The translations under genes were made by a program, and so were the position numbers. Shown here in pieces: positions 52,695 to 59,935 of a DNA stretch of 64,000 nt. Every line of letters starts with the position of its first letter. Within the stretch, counting starts at the first letter, position 1. This DNA is from Ponticaulis sp. (GTDB lineage: Bacteria; Pseudomonadota; Alphaproteobacteria; Caulobacterales; Hyphomonadaceae), in contig NZLU01000025.1 of the NCBI GenBank assembly GCA_002692725.1, forward strand, positions 124,001 through 188,000, read 5' to 3'. A model generated the notes under the pieces. That model did not search any database. It was given only the letters and a program-made list of their open reading frames with translations, and was not told the DNA's origin.

Positions 52695-53627
52695 TTATCG
52701 GACCTTTGGAGCGTAACTTGCCGCGAATTTGCGTGCCATCAATCGGGTGGCTCTCAGCTTTTGTCCAAGGGGCAATGCAACTGGAGGGCCCATATCGGTT
52801 TTGTTCGCATCCACAATGTAGATCTTCCCCGTTCCGGCATCCCGCAGCACGTCCACGCCACCCCAGTCAAGACCGATCTCGGAGACAAAAGAGCGAATAA
52901 TCGCCAATTCGTCGGTCGAGAAACAATCACCGGGCAACATCAGCCGAACATCGCAATTTTCATTCGCAAATCGGCGATGCACCGGACGCCGTTTACGGAA
53001 CACGATTGTGGGTTCTCCCGCGACGACGGTCGTCCGCAAATCTTCCACAAGATCACCCGGAATCTGATTATCAACCAGTCGCTGATAGCTTTTGCCTTCC
53101 AGGCGGGCAGCGGGGCCTTGAAGCGTGCGGCCGTCATGGGCGGCGTTTATCTCAGATTTTTCAACCATCATGCCGGTATAGGTCGTTGGATCAACTGCGA
53201 GAGAATAGCCTGACACTTTTTCAAACGCCTTGGCGACCAGCGATTTCGACACGTCGAGACAATTAAAATTGATGTATTTCACGGATTGCGTGACTTGAGG
53301 ACGTTTCGCGTTGCAATGGGTCGAATCATCGAACTGAAAAATCACATCAGCTTTGTGCAGATCTTTTTCGATTTTTGCGCCAGCAGCATGAAGCACAGGC
53401 CAGATGAAATACCAGGGGCGAGGCTGGTCGGGCAGGAAAGCGATTCTCGGTGCGCGATGTCCGCGCGCCCAATGCCAGAGACGCCAGCCCTGAGCGAGTG
53501 TAAAGAAGCTCATCCAAACGAGGATGTCGCCAAACAGGCCCAGATTCATCGGAACGGTATGCCCTGTTTTCTTTACCAGAAAAGCACCGTCTTCGAATTG
53601 GAAATCCGATAACCAGTTTTTACTCAT
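52695..53627 (-). CDS. ATP-grasp-like protein of unknown substrate
   Basis: A 310-residue protein without signal or TM helices. The C-terminal third (IRSFVSEIGLDWGGVDVLRD..., KIYIVDANKTDMGPP) has the D-...-N pattern and glycine-rich turn of ATP-grasp ligases. The middle (YINFNCLDVSKSLVAKAFEKVSGYSLAVDP) resembles the N-terminal part of such enzymes. Substrate-binding residues cannot be named; peptide-like or amino-acid ligation is only a possibility. It is separated by 35 bases from the downstream MBL-fold gene, suggesting one transcript. Confidence 0.6.
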   Translation of the reverse strand: MSKNWLSDFQFEDGAFLVKKTGHTVPMNLGLFGDILVWMSFFTLAQGWRLWHWARGHRAPRIAFLPDQPRPWYFIWPVLHAAGAKIEKDLHKADVIFQFDDSTHCNAKRPQVTQSVKYINFNCLDVSKSLVAKAFEKVSGYSLAVDPTTYTGMMVEKSEINAAHDGRTLQGPAARLEGKSYQRLVDNQIPGDLVEDLRTTVVAGEPTIVFRKRRPVHRRFANENCDVRLMLPGDCFSTDELAIIRSFVSEIGLDWGGVDVLRDAGTGKIYIVDANKTDMGPPVALPLGQKLRATRLMARKFAASYAPKVR

Positions 53628-53736
53628 ACAAACTTTCCCCGTTTTCGACCCCGGCTCGTATGTCCCAATTTTTGATGCCGGTCCACTGGCTTAATGTTTG
53701 CTCACCTGTCGCCTAAGACCAAAATGGGACATTCTC

Positions 53737-53892
53737 GTGACCGACAAAATCACTTTCATTTGCTGGCGTGTGATCCGACCGTTGTTTGCCGCTTTGATCG
53801 GGCTCACTTTGATGAAAGCGGCGACGGAGCCCGGTAAAATACCCGATGCTCCGTCATCCTCAACAGTGATCGTGAAAATTACTGACCGCTGA
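53737..53892 (+). CDS. Possible small membrane protein, 51 aa
   Basis: A GTG at 53737 would give TDKITFICWRVIRPLFAALIGLTLMKAATEP... with one hydrophobic helix and a short polar tail. An earlier TTG extends the same frame. No strong ribosome site is present, and no relative is recognised. It may be spurious; it is listed because of the TM-like stretch and the following hairpin. Confidence 0.25.
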   Translation: MTDKITFICWRVIRPLFAALIGLTLMKAATEPGKIPDAPSSSTVIVKITDR

Positions 53893-53906
53893 TCGTCACG
53901 ATCAGC
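53888..53906. terminator. Hairpin between two convergent frames
   Basis: GCTGATCG, loop TCA, CGATCAGC: a perfect eight-pair stem immediately after the small plus-strand frame and before the end of the minus-strand gene at 53909. There is no T run, so its action as a terminator is doubtful. Confidence 0.3.
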
Positions 53907-53908
53907 GC

Positions 53909-54343
53909 CTAGCCTGATGCGATTGCAGTGAGGCGAGGCGTATGGCCGCTCAAATCGTATCCTGCATCGCGCGCATACCCGATGATATCCCCGACGCTCA
54001 TCTGGTTCTGCCACGCCATGGCATAGGCCCATAAGGTCGCCGAGCGTGTGCCCGATCGGCAGAATGCGAGCACTTTCTTGCCGTCCAGCTCTTGTAAGGC
54101 GTTGACGGTGGCCTCGACATCCTGAGCTTCCGGCGGAGCGACAATGGGAATGTGATAGAAGGAGAGCCCAAGCTCATTGGCAGTATCGATCAGCTCCTGA
54201 GTGTCTGGCTGGTCGGGGGTTTCGCCATCGGGACGGTTCATAATGAGCGCCTGGAAGCCGACCTCTCTGGCAGCTTTTACATCTTCAGCCGTTATTTGTG
54301 GTGCAACGAAGAAATTTTCTGTGATTTGTCGAAAATCGGACAT
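53909..54343 (-). CDS. TIGR01244/DUF442-type phosphatase-like protein
   Basis: A 144-residue protein with the cysteine phosphatase loop LAFCRSGTRSATLW, preceded by MNRPDGETPDQP, which together mark the beta-lactamase-hydrolase-like (Blh) DUF442 family. Some members are fused to sulfur dioxygenases; this one stands alone. Activity is probably a dual-specificity phosphatase or a sulfur-transfer step, not beta-lactam hydrolysis. It starts divergently from the oppB gene 145 bases away. Confidence 0.87.
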   Translation of the reverse strand: MSDFRQITENFFVAPQITAEDVKAAREVGFQALIMNRPDGETPDQPDTQELIDTANELGLSFYHIPIVAPPEAQDVEATVNALQELDGKKVLAFCRSGTRSATLWAYAMAWQNQMSVGDIIGYARDAGYDLSGHTPRLTAIASG

Positions 54344-54487
54344 GACGTGATGTTGATCTTTCCTGAGTTTGATGAAAACCAGTTCCGCTCTTGTCGAATG
54401 CTGTAAACCCGTGCCAGTACTACCGCCTTCGGTTTTATTTCTTACGGAATCAGAACCGGCTTCAGGTTTCGGCGTCCATCTGGTGAA

Positions 54488-55456
54488 GTGAGTAAAGGTT
54501 TCGTGCCTCGTTTTTTATCCCGAATATCTTTCCTGTTCATCCTCAAACGATTGTTGATTGCTATACCAACTTTGTTGGCCGTAATCACTGTTGCATTTTT
54601 CATGATGCGCGCGGCACCCGGTGGTCCGTTCAGTATGGACCGCAAGCTTGAGCCTGCCATCGAAAAGCAGATCATGGCAAAATATGGCCTCGATCGTCCA
54701 CTGCATGAGCAGTATTTAGACTATATCACAGACGTTGCTGTGCTCGATTTCGGCCCGTCTTTGCGGAATAAAGACCGCTCTGTTGCAGAGCTGATAGGCG
54801 AGGGCTTTCCAGTCAGCGCCACGATTGGCGGATGCGCGATGGCGCTTGCATTTCTGGTTGGCGGATCATTAGGGATTATCGCCGGTCTGAGGCAAAATTC
54901 GGCACTTGATTTCGGATTAATGGGCTTTGCGACGCTCGGGATATCTGTGCCTTCCTTTGTCGTGGGGCCGGTCGCGGCACTGATCTTCGGGGTTTGGATA
55001 CCGATCTTTGCTCCGGGCGGGCTCGATCTCGGGCGTATGACGCCCTATACGATCACGCTCCCCATCATCACGCTGTCTCTTTATTATATCGCGGGTATTT
55101 CCCGGATTATGCGCGGCAGCATGATCGAAGCCATGCGCTCCAATCATATTCGCACGGCACGAGCTAAGGGCGCGTCGGAACGCGAAGTTGTTCTCAAACA
55201 TGCCCTGCCAATCGCCGTCCTGCCACTGATCAGTTATATCGGCCCGGCGTCTGTTGGCGTTGTCACCGGTTCGCTCGTCATTGAACGGGTGTTCAGTCTG
55301 CCAGGCATTGGAAGCTTCTTTATCGATGGGGCCCTGAACAGGGACTATACGCTCGTTATGGGCGTTGTGATCCTGTTTGCGTCTCTGATCCTACTCATGA
55401 ATCTGATCGCCGATGTCCTTTATGCCATTCTTGATCCACGGGTGAAGTACACATGA
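54488..55456 (+). CDS. Oligopeptide ABC transporter permease, OppB-like
   Basis: A 322-residue inner-membrane permease with six helices: ILKRLLIAIPTLLAVITVAFF, then a coupling loop EAMRSNHIRTARAKGASEREVVLKHALP and IGSFFIDGALNRDYTLVMG, typical of DppB/OppB. A GTG start at 54488 is used; an AAGG lies too close after it to serve, so the start is moderately sure. It overlaps the oppC-like gene by four bases. The binding protein lies 1.5 kb downstream and no ATPase gene is present in the window. Confidence 0.9.
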   Translation: MSKGFVPRFLSRISFLFILKRLLIAIPTLLAVITVAFFMMRAAPGGPFSMDRKLEPAIEKQIMAKYGLDRPLHEQYLDYITDVAVLDFGPSLRNKDRSVAELIGEGFPVSATIGGCAMALAFLVGGSLGIIAGLRQNSALDFGLMGFATLGISVPSFVVGPVAALIFGVWIPIFAPGGLDLGRMTPYTITLPIITLSLYYIAGISRIMRGSMIEAMRSNHIRTARAKGASEREVVLKHALPIAVLPLISYIGPASVGVVTGSLVIERVFSLPGIGSFFIDGALNRDYTLVMGVVILFASLILLMNLIADVLYAILDPRVKYT

Positions 55457-56355
55457 TTGGCACCCGAAACCCTCAGAATGACGCGGCGCTTGAAGCGGCC
55501 GCAGTTGCTGGACGCTCACTCTGGGATGATGCGCGCGCGCGCCTATGGCGCAACAAGGCTGCGATGACAGCGATTTGCGTTTTTTCAGTCTTCACACTCA
55601 TTGCGTTGATTGGCCCGTTTATCTGGCCGCATGATTACGACACGATCTACAAAGACCGGGTCGGTATCGCGCCAACATTCGAGAACCTTCACATTATGGG
55701 GACGGACAGGCTTGGACGTGACCAATTCATCCGCCTGCTTGTCGGCTATCAGATTTCCCTGGCCGTTGGTTTCATGGCGACGCTAGTCAGTCTGGTCATT
55801 GGCGTTACCTGGGGCGCTGTCGCCGGATATTTCGGCGGCAAGGTTGATCAGGTGCTGATGCGCATTGTGGATGCGCTGTACGCCATTCCATTCATTTTCT
55901 TTGTGATTCTGCTGACCACGGTGTTTGGCCGAAACATATTCCTGATCTTCATCGCCATTGGCGCGGTCGAATGGCTGACCATGTCGAGGATCGTGCGAGG
56001 GCAGACGCTATCTCTGAAGAACCGTGAGTTCATCGAAGCGGCCAAGGCGGCGGGTGTTTCCCGAGAGGCGATCATTTTCAAACACATTGTGCCAAACGTC
56101 GTTGGCCCGGTTGTGATCTATATGACGCTGATCATTCCGCAGGTCATTTTGCTCGAGAGCTTTCTGAGCTTTATCGGGCTGGGCGTGAATGAGCCGCTGA
56201 CCTCTCTGGGCGTCTTGATCGCCAAGGGCAAGGAGCAGATGTCGTCCAGTCCGTGGATGCTCTTGTTCCCGGCTGTTGTGATGGCGATTACCCTTCTGTG
56301 CCTGAACTTTATCGGTGACGGCGTGCGTGACGCCGTCGATCCGAAAGAACGGTAG
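55453..56355 (+). CDS. Oligopeptide ABC transporter permease, OppC-like
   Basis: A 300-residue permease pairing with OppB. N-terminal RLWRNKAAMTAICVFSVFTLIALIGPFI and the GTDRLGRDQFIRLLVGYQISLAVGF block are typical of DppC/OppC, with the coupling loop EAAKAAGVSREAIIFKHIVPNVVGP. Start codon ATG overlaps the oppB stop (ATGA), so translation is coupled. The cytoplasmic C-terminus is short. The next gene on the plus strand, OppA-like, is interrupted by a minus-strand gene. Confidence 0.92.
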   Translation: MIGTRNPQNDAALEAAAVAGRSLWDDARARLWRNKAAMTAICVFSVFTLIALIGPFIWPHDYDTIYKDRVGIAPTFENLHIMGTDRLGRDQFIRLLVGYQISLAVGFMATLVSLVIGVTWGAVAGYFGGKVDQVLMRIVDALYAIPFIFFVILLTTVFGRNIFLIFIAIGAVEWLTMSRIVRGQTLSLKNREFIEAAKAAGVSREAIIFKHIVPNVVGPVVIYMTLIIPQVILLESFLSFIGLGVNEPLTSLGVLIAKGKEQMSSSPWMLLFPAVVMAITLLCLNFIGDGVRDAVDPKER

Positions 56356-56362
56356 CCTCGGG

Positions 56363-56911
56363 TTATTCCTCGCGCTTGGCCTTGAAGCTCTCGCCCGTGC
56401 TGAGCTTGATCAGAAAGCTACCGAATGAGCCGCGTTTGATGGTCGCGCTTTCGGGGGGACGCTTCCGGCTGACCCGGATTCGCTTACTATCCGACTGACG
56501 CCAGGCCTGACCATTTTCAAACTCGATGAACACCTTGCCCAGGCGATCTTCTGTGATGCGGTCAATCACCAGGACGACCTCGGAAATATCGCCTTCATCA
56601 TCGCGTTTGACCTCATCACCCTCATTGCCAAAGCTCGGCAGCCGGAATTTCGGCAGGCTCGGCATTGAAAAGCCAAAGGCGTCTTTCTGGACATCTTCAG
56701 CTTCCTGTCGGGTGATGGTCTGAAACTCGCCGGCTTCCTGAGCCTGACGCGTGCGGCCAACTGCGTTGTCATAGCAAGCCAGTCGCTCAGTGCCGTCGTC
56801 GATCTCTGCGCATTCATAGATGGTCTGAAGCGGGGAATTATCTTGCGCCTGAGCCTCAAAAATCAGCAAAGCGAGGCCTGAAGCGCCTATTAAACCTGTA
56901 AACTTTTTCAT
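56363..56911 (-). CDS. Secreted hypothetical protein, 182 aa
   Basis: A Sec signal (MKKFTGLIGASGLALLIFEAQA), then an N-terminal part ERLACYDNAVGRTRQ with the CYD-type motif seen in type VI-associated VasI-like and other alphaproteobacterial secreted proteins. A proline-rich linker (SMPSLPKFRLPSFG) and a C-terminal domain IFEFENGQAWRQ-like sequence follow (VFIEFENGQAWRQSDSKRIRV). The function is unknown. It sits between the opp permease pair and the binding protein on the opposite strand, an odd place that splits the transport cluster. Confidence 0.65.
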   Translation of the reverse strand: MKKFTGLIGASGLALLIFEAQAQDNSPLQTIYECAEIDDGTERLACYDNAVGRTRQAQEAGEFQTITRQEAEDVQKDAFGFSMPSLPKFRLPSFGNEGDEVKRDDEGDISEVVLVIDRITEDRLGKVFIEFENGQAWRQSDSKRIRVSRKRPPESATIKRGSFGSFLIKLSTGESFKAKREE

Positions 56912-57013
56912 TTCTTCCCGTTCTGATCAAACAAAGTGTAAGTCGCTCTTGCACTGTACTCATGTGCGCGACAATCTCCAATCCGAAGATAACAGTTCAA
57001 GGACCCGAACCGC

Positions 57014-58615
57014 ATGCCAAACATTGGTGGATCATTCAAAGCGCTTGCATTTGCCCTTAGTCTTGGGGTGGCCGCCTGCGGGGGCGGAACCACAGACACT
57101 TCAGAATCCCTGAGACGGGGAATCAGTGCAAATCCGGACTCAGTCGATCCACACAAAGTTTCTTCGCAATGGGAAAACATCGTCATTGGCGACATGTTTA
57201 CCGGACTTTTCACAGATGGCGCGGATGCGACCCCGGTTCTGGGCATGGCGAAAAGCTATGAGATCAGCGATGACGCCCTGACATGGACGTTCAAGCTGAA
57301 AGACGCGAAATGGTCGGATGGTGTGCCGGTCACGGCGCAGGATTTCGAGTTTGCTTTCCGCCGCATTCTGACGCCGGAAACCGCATCTCAATATGCCAGC
57401 ATGCTGTTCCTGATAAAAAATTCTCAGGAGTTTTACGAGGGTGAAGTCGGCGCTGACGAACTCGGTGTCAAAGCAATCGATGACAAGACGTTCGAAATTC
57501 AGCTGAACTATCCGGCGCCTTATCTGCCGGGTATTCTGAAGCATTATACGAGCTTCCCTGTGCCGAAGCATGCGATCGAAGAATTCGGTGATGACTGGAC
57601 CGATCCCGAAAACATCGTTGTGAATGGACCTTACAAGCTTGTTCAGTTCCGGACTGGTGACTTCCTTCGCTCTGTCGCGAACCCTGAATTCGCAGGGGCC
57701 GAAGATCTCTGCTTCAAGGAAGTCATTTACTACCCGTATGACGACCTCGACGCGATTGAACGTTATATCCAGACCGGCCGCCTCGACATCAATAACGCGT
57801 TTGATGGTCAGAAAACCGAAGAGCTGAAAGAGAAGTTTCCAGGCTGGGTGCGCACGGCGCCAACGCTTCAGCTGACCTATTATTCCTTCAACACTGATCT
57901 TGAGATGTTTCAGGATCTGCGTGTGCGGAATGCGCTCGCCATGGCGCTGGACCGTGACTTCATGGTGAATGAAGTGCTCACTGCCGGATATCAGCCTGCT
58001 TATTCCTTCGTGCCTCCTGGCACGGCTAATTATAATGGTGGTGCCCAAGTCTATTGGGCTGACTGGTCGCTGGAGCGGCGCCAGGAGGAAGCGCGTACCT
58101 TGCTGAAGGAAGCTGGATATGGCCCGGACAATCCGCTGGAGTTTGAGTATTCCTATCGTTCGACGGATGATAACCCACGCGTCGCGCCTGCCGTTCAGTC
58201 GAGCTGGATGGAAATTGCGGACTGGGTTAAGCCTGAAATTCTGCAGAAAGAGACGCAGGTTCAGTACGCGTTACTCCGTCAGGGTGACTTCCAGATTGGC
58301 GACGGTGCCTGGGTTGCTGACTTTAACGATCCGAAGAACTTCCTTTATCTTCTGGAAAGCGCCACCGGTGTGATGAATTACGGCAATTATAACAGCCCGG
58401 AGTATGACGCGCTGATGGCACAATCCGATCGCGAGCGCGATCTGGATGCGCGCGCCGAGCTTCTGAGGCAGGCTGAGCAGACCATGCTGGACGATATGGC
58501 GGTGATCCCGATGTGGTTTGCCGTGTCGAAAAACCTCGTCGATCCGAGCCTGACCGGGTTTATCGACAATGCTGATGATGTTCACCGGTCGCGTTACATT
58601 TGCCGGGATGAATAA
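57014..58615 (+). CDS. Oligopeptide-binding lipoprotein, OppA-like (SBP family 5)
   Basis: A 533-residue solute-binding protein. The signal FALSLGVAAC makes a lipobox with cysteine at 22 and a GGG anchor region. The body contains SVDPHKVSSQWENIV, WSDGVPVTAQDFEFAFRR, FEIQLNYPAPYLPGILKHY and the YSFNTDLEMFQDLRVRNALAMALDRDF block, all conserved in OppA/DppA. It captures peptides for the permeases encoded 660 bases upstream. The ATPases OppD and OppF must be encoded outside this window. Confidence 0.92.
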   Translation: MPNIGGSFKALAFALSLGVAACGGGTTDTSESLRRGISANPDSVDPHKVSSQWENIVIGDMFTGLFTDGADATPVLGMAKSYEISDDALTWTFKLKDAKWSDGVPVTAQDFEFAFRRILTPETASQYASMLFLIKNSQEFYEGEVGADELGVKAIDDKTFEIQLNYPAPYLPGILKHYTSFPVPKHAIEEFGDDWTDPENIVVNGPYKLVQFRTGDFLRSVANPEFAGAEDLCFKEVIYYPYDDLDAIERYIQTGRLDINNAFDGQKTEELKEKFPGWVRTAPTLQLTYYSFNTDLEMFQDLRVRNALAMALDRDFMVNEVLTAGYQPAYSFVPPGTANYNGGAQVYWADWSLERRQEEARTLLKEAGYGPDNPLEFEYSYRSTDDNPRVAPAVQSSWMEIADWVKPEILQKETQVQYALLRQGDFQIGDGAWVADFNDPKNFLYLLESATGVMNYGNYNSPEYDALMAQSDRERDLDARAELLRQAEQTMLDDMAVIPMWFAVSKNLVDPSLTGFIDNADDVHRSRYICRDE

Positions 58616-58659
58616 ACCCCGGTAGATTCTACGCTCTTTGCGACATTTGCGGGGGTAAT

Positions 58660-59763
58660 ATGTCGGGTGAATTAGAGACCGGAGCGTTAGCATCAGCAGG
58701 TGCGCTGTCTGGCGGTAAGCCTGGCGGGGCGCCAGAAGATCAGAGTTGCCGGAATTGTGGCGCCGAAGTTAATCGGCGCTATTGCGGAAATTGCGGGCAG
58801 CTCGCTCAGAATTTTCACCGTCCGATCTGGGGGCTCGTCTCTGAGGTTATGGGCGACTTTCTGTCGCTGGATGGTCGCGTTATGCGAACCCTGCCGGCGT
58901 TGATGTTCAAACCCGGTCGTGTCACCCGGTCTTATCTGGATGGCAAACGGCAGAGATTTGTCCCGCCATTTCGCCTCTATCTACTGACGAGTTTTCTGTA
59001 TTTTCTCTTGCTGTTCGCCTATGGCGACTCGGAGGGCTGGTTCGAGATCCGGTATGCCACCCCGGGGCAGCCTGGCTTTTCACAAGTGGAGGGAGAGGCC
59101 GGCAGAGGTCTGAGGTTCCAGGTCACCGGAGATCTTGACGAATTGTCAGACGAAATCGGCGCGTCCCCGGAGGAGGAAGTCTCGGACGGCGACGGAGAGG
59201 TTGTTGAGCCTGAAGAGCCCTGGCTTTTGGAGGACGGTCGCGTCAATCGGCACAAGATTGATAATACCACCTGCGATCTTGAAGACGAAGAGATGTGTGG
59301 CTTTGTCCATTACGCCCTTAATCGTATAGCCGACGCGTATGAAAATCAGGGGATGCTATACGCGTCCATTCAGGCCTGGGCGCCAAGGGTTGCTCTGGCA
59401 CTGACCCCCATTCTGATCCTGCTTTTAATCTTGCTCTATCCTTTCAGCAAAAGACACTATGTCTATGACCACGTCATTTCGGCACTGCATGTCCAGAGCT
59501 GGCTTTATATTCTTCACGGGATTGGGCTGCTGTTTTTCTGGTTGGGGCAGATGTGGTTTGTGTTGGTGTTGTTGATTGCTCCCGTCATCTATTTCTACAG
59601 GATGTTCCGGGTGGTCTATCACTCCGGACGGATTCTTTCTGTCGTTCGGACAATTATTGTTCTAAACGCATTAACGGCAGTATTTTTTGTCCTGTTCACG
59701 GCGCTCGCCATACTAAGCGTTGCCGAAACCTCTCCGGTATTAGGAGGTTTGTCACAAAACTGA
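58660..59763 (+). CDS. DUF3667 zinc-ribbon membrane protein
   Basis: A 367-residue protein: a zinc ribbon QSCRNCGAEVNRRYCGNCGQLA near residues 24-47, a DUF3667 segment (FLSLDGRVMRTLPALMFKPGRVTRSYLDGKR), one helix pair, a long acidic insert (DELSDEIGASPEEEVSDGDGEVVEPEEPW), and a C-terminal group of helices (ALALTPILILLLILLYPF, VISALHVQSWLYILHGIGLLFFWL). Such proteins are common in Bacteroidetes and alphaproteobacteria with no fixed function. It is read just upstream of the TonB receptor. Confidence 0.85.
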   Translation: MSGELETGALASAGALSGGKPGGAPEDQSCRNCGAEVNRRYCGNCGQLAQNFHRPIWGLVSEVMGDFLSLDGRVMRTLPALMFKPGRVTRSYLDGKRQRFVPPFRLYLLTSFLYFLLLFAYGDSEGWFEIRYATPGQPGFSQVEGEAGRGLRFQVTGDLDELSDEIGASPEEEVSDGDGEVVEPEEPWLLEDGRVNRHKIDNTTCDLEDEEMCGFVHYALNRIADAYENQGMLYASIQAWAPRVALALTPILILLLILLYPFSKRHYVYDHVISALHVQSWLYILHGIGLLFFWLGQMWFVLVLLIAPVIYFYRMFRVVYHSGRILSVVRTIIVLNALTAVFFVLFTALAILSVAETSPVLGGLSQN

Positions 59764-59814
59764 GGACTTTCTGCCACAGTTTTGAGCAAACCATGACAGG
59801 ATTGTAACTAGCCA

Positions 59815-59843
59815 TTGACGGTCTTGTGACACGCCCCTTAGCG
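59815..59843 (+). promoter_or_regulatory. Candidate promoter of the TonB-dependent receptor gene
   Basis: TTGACG and TTAGCG are separated by 17 bases, 93 bases before the receptor start. The -35 matches the alphaproteobacterial TTGACG-type element; the -10 is only moderately good. It fits a strong housekeeping promoter for an abundant surface protein. Confidence 0.4.
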
Positions 59844-59935
59844 TTTACCCGTTCGGAGACTGGGGTTCCGACCACAACTTGCCGATTCCATTCAGGTGTC
59901 GGTCCAAGTATTTCGTTTTACTGGAGGTTCATAAC

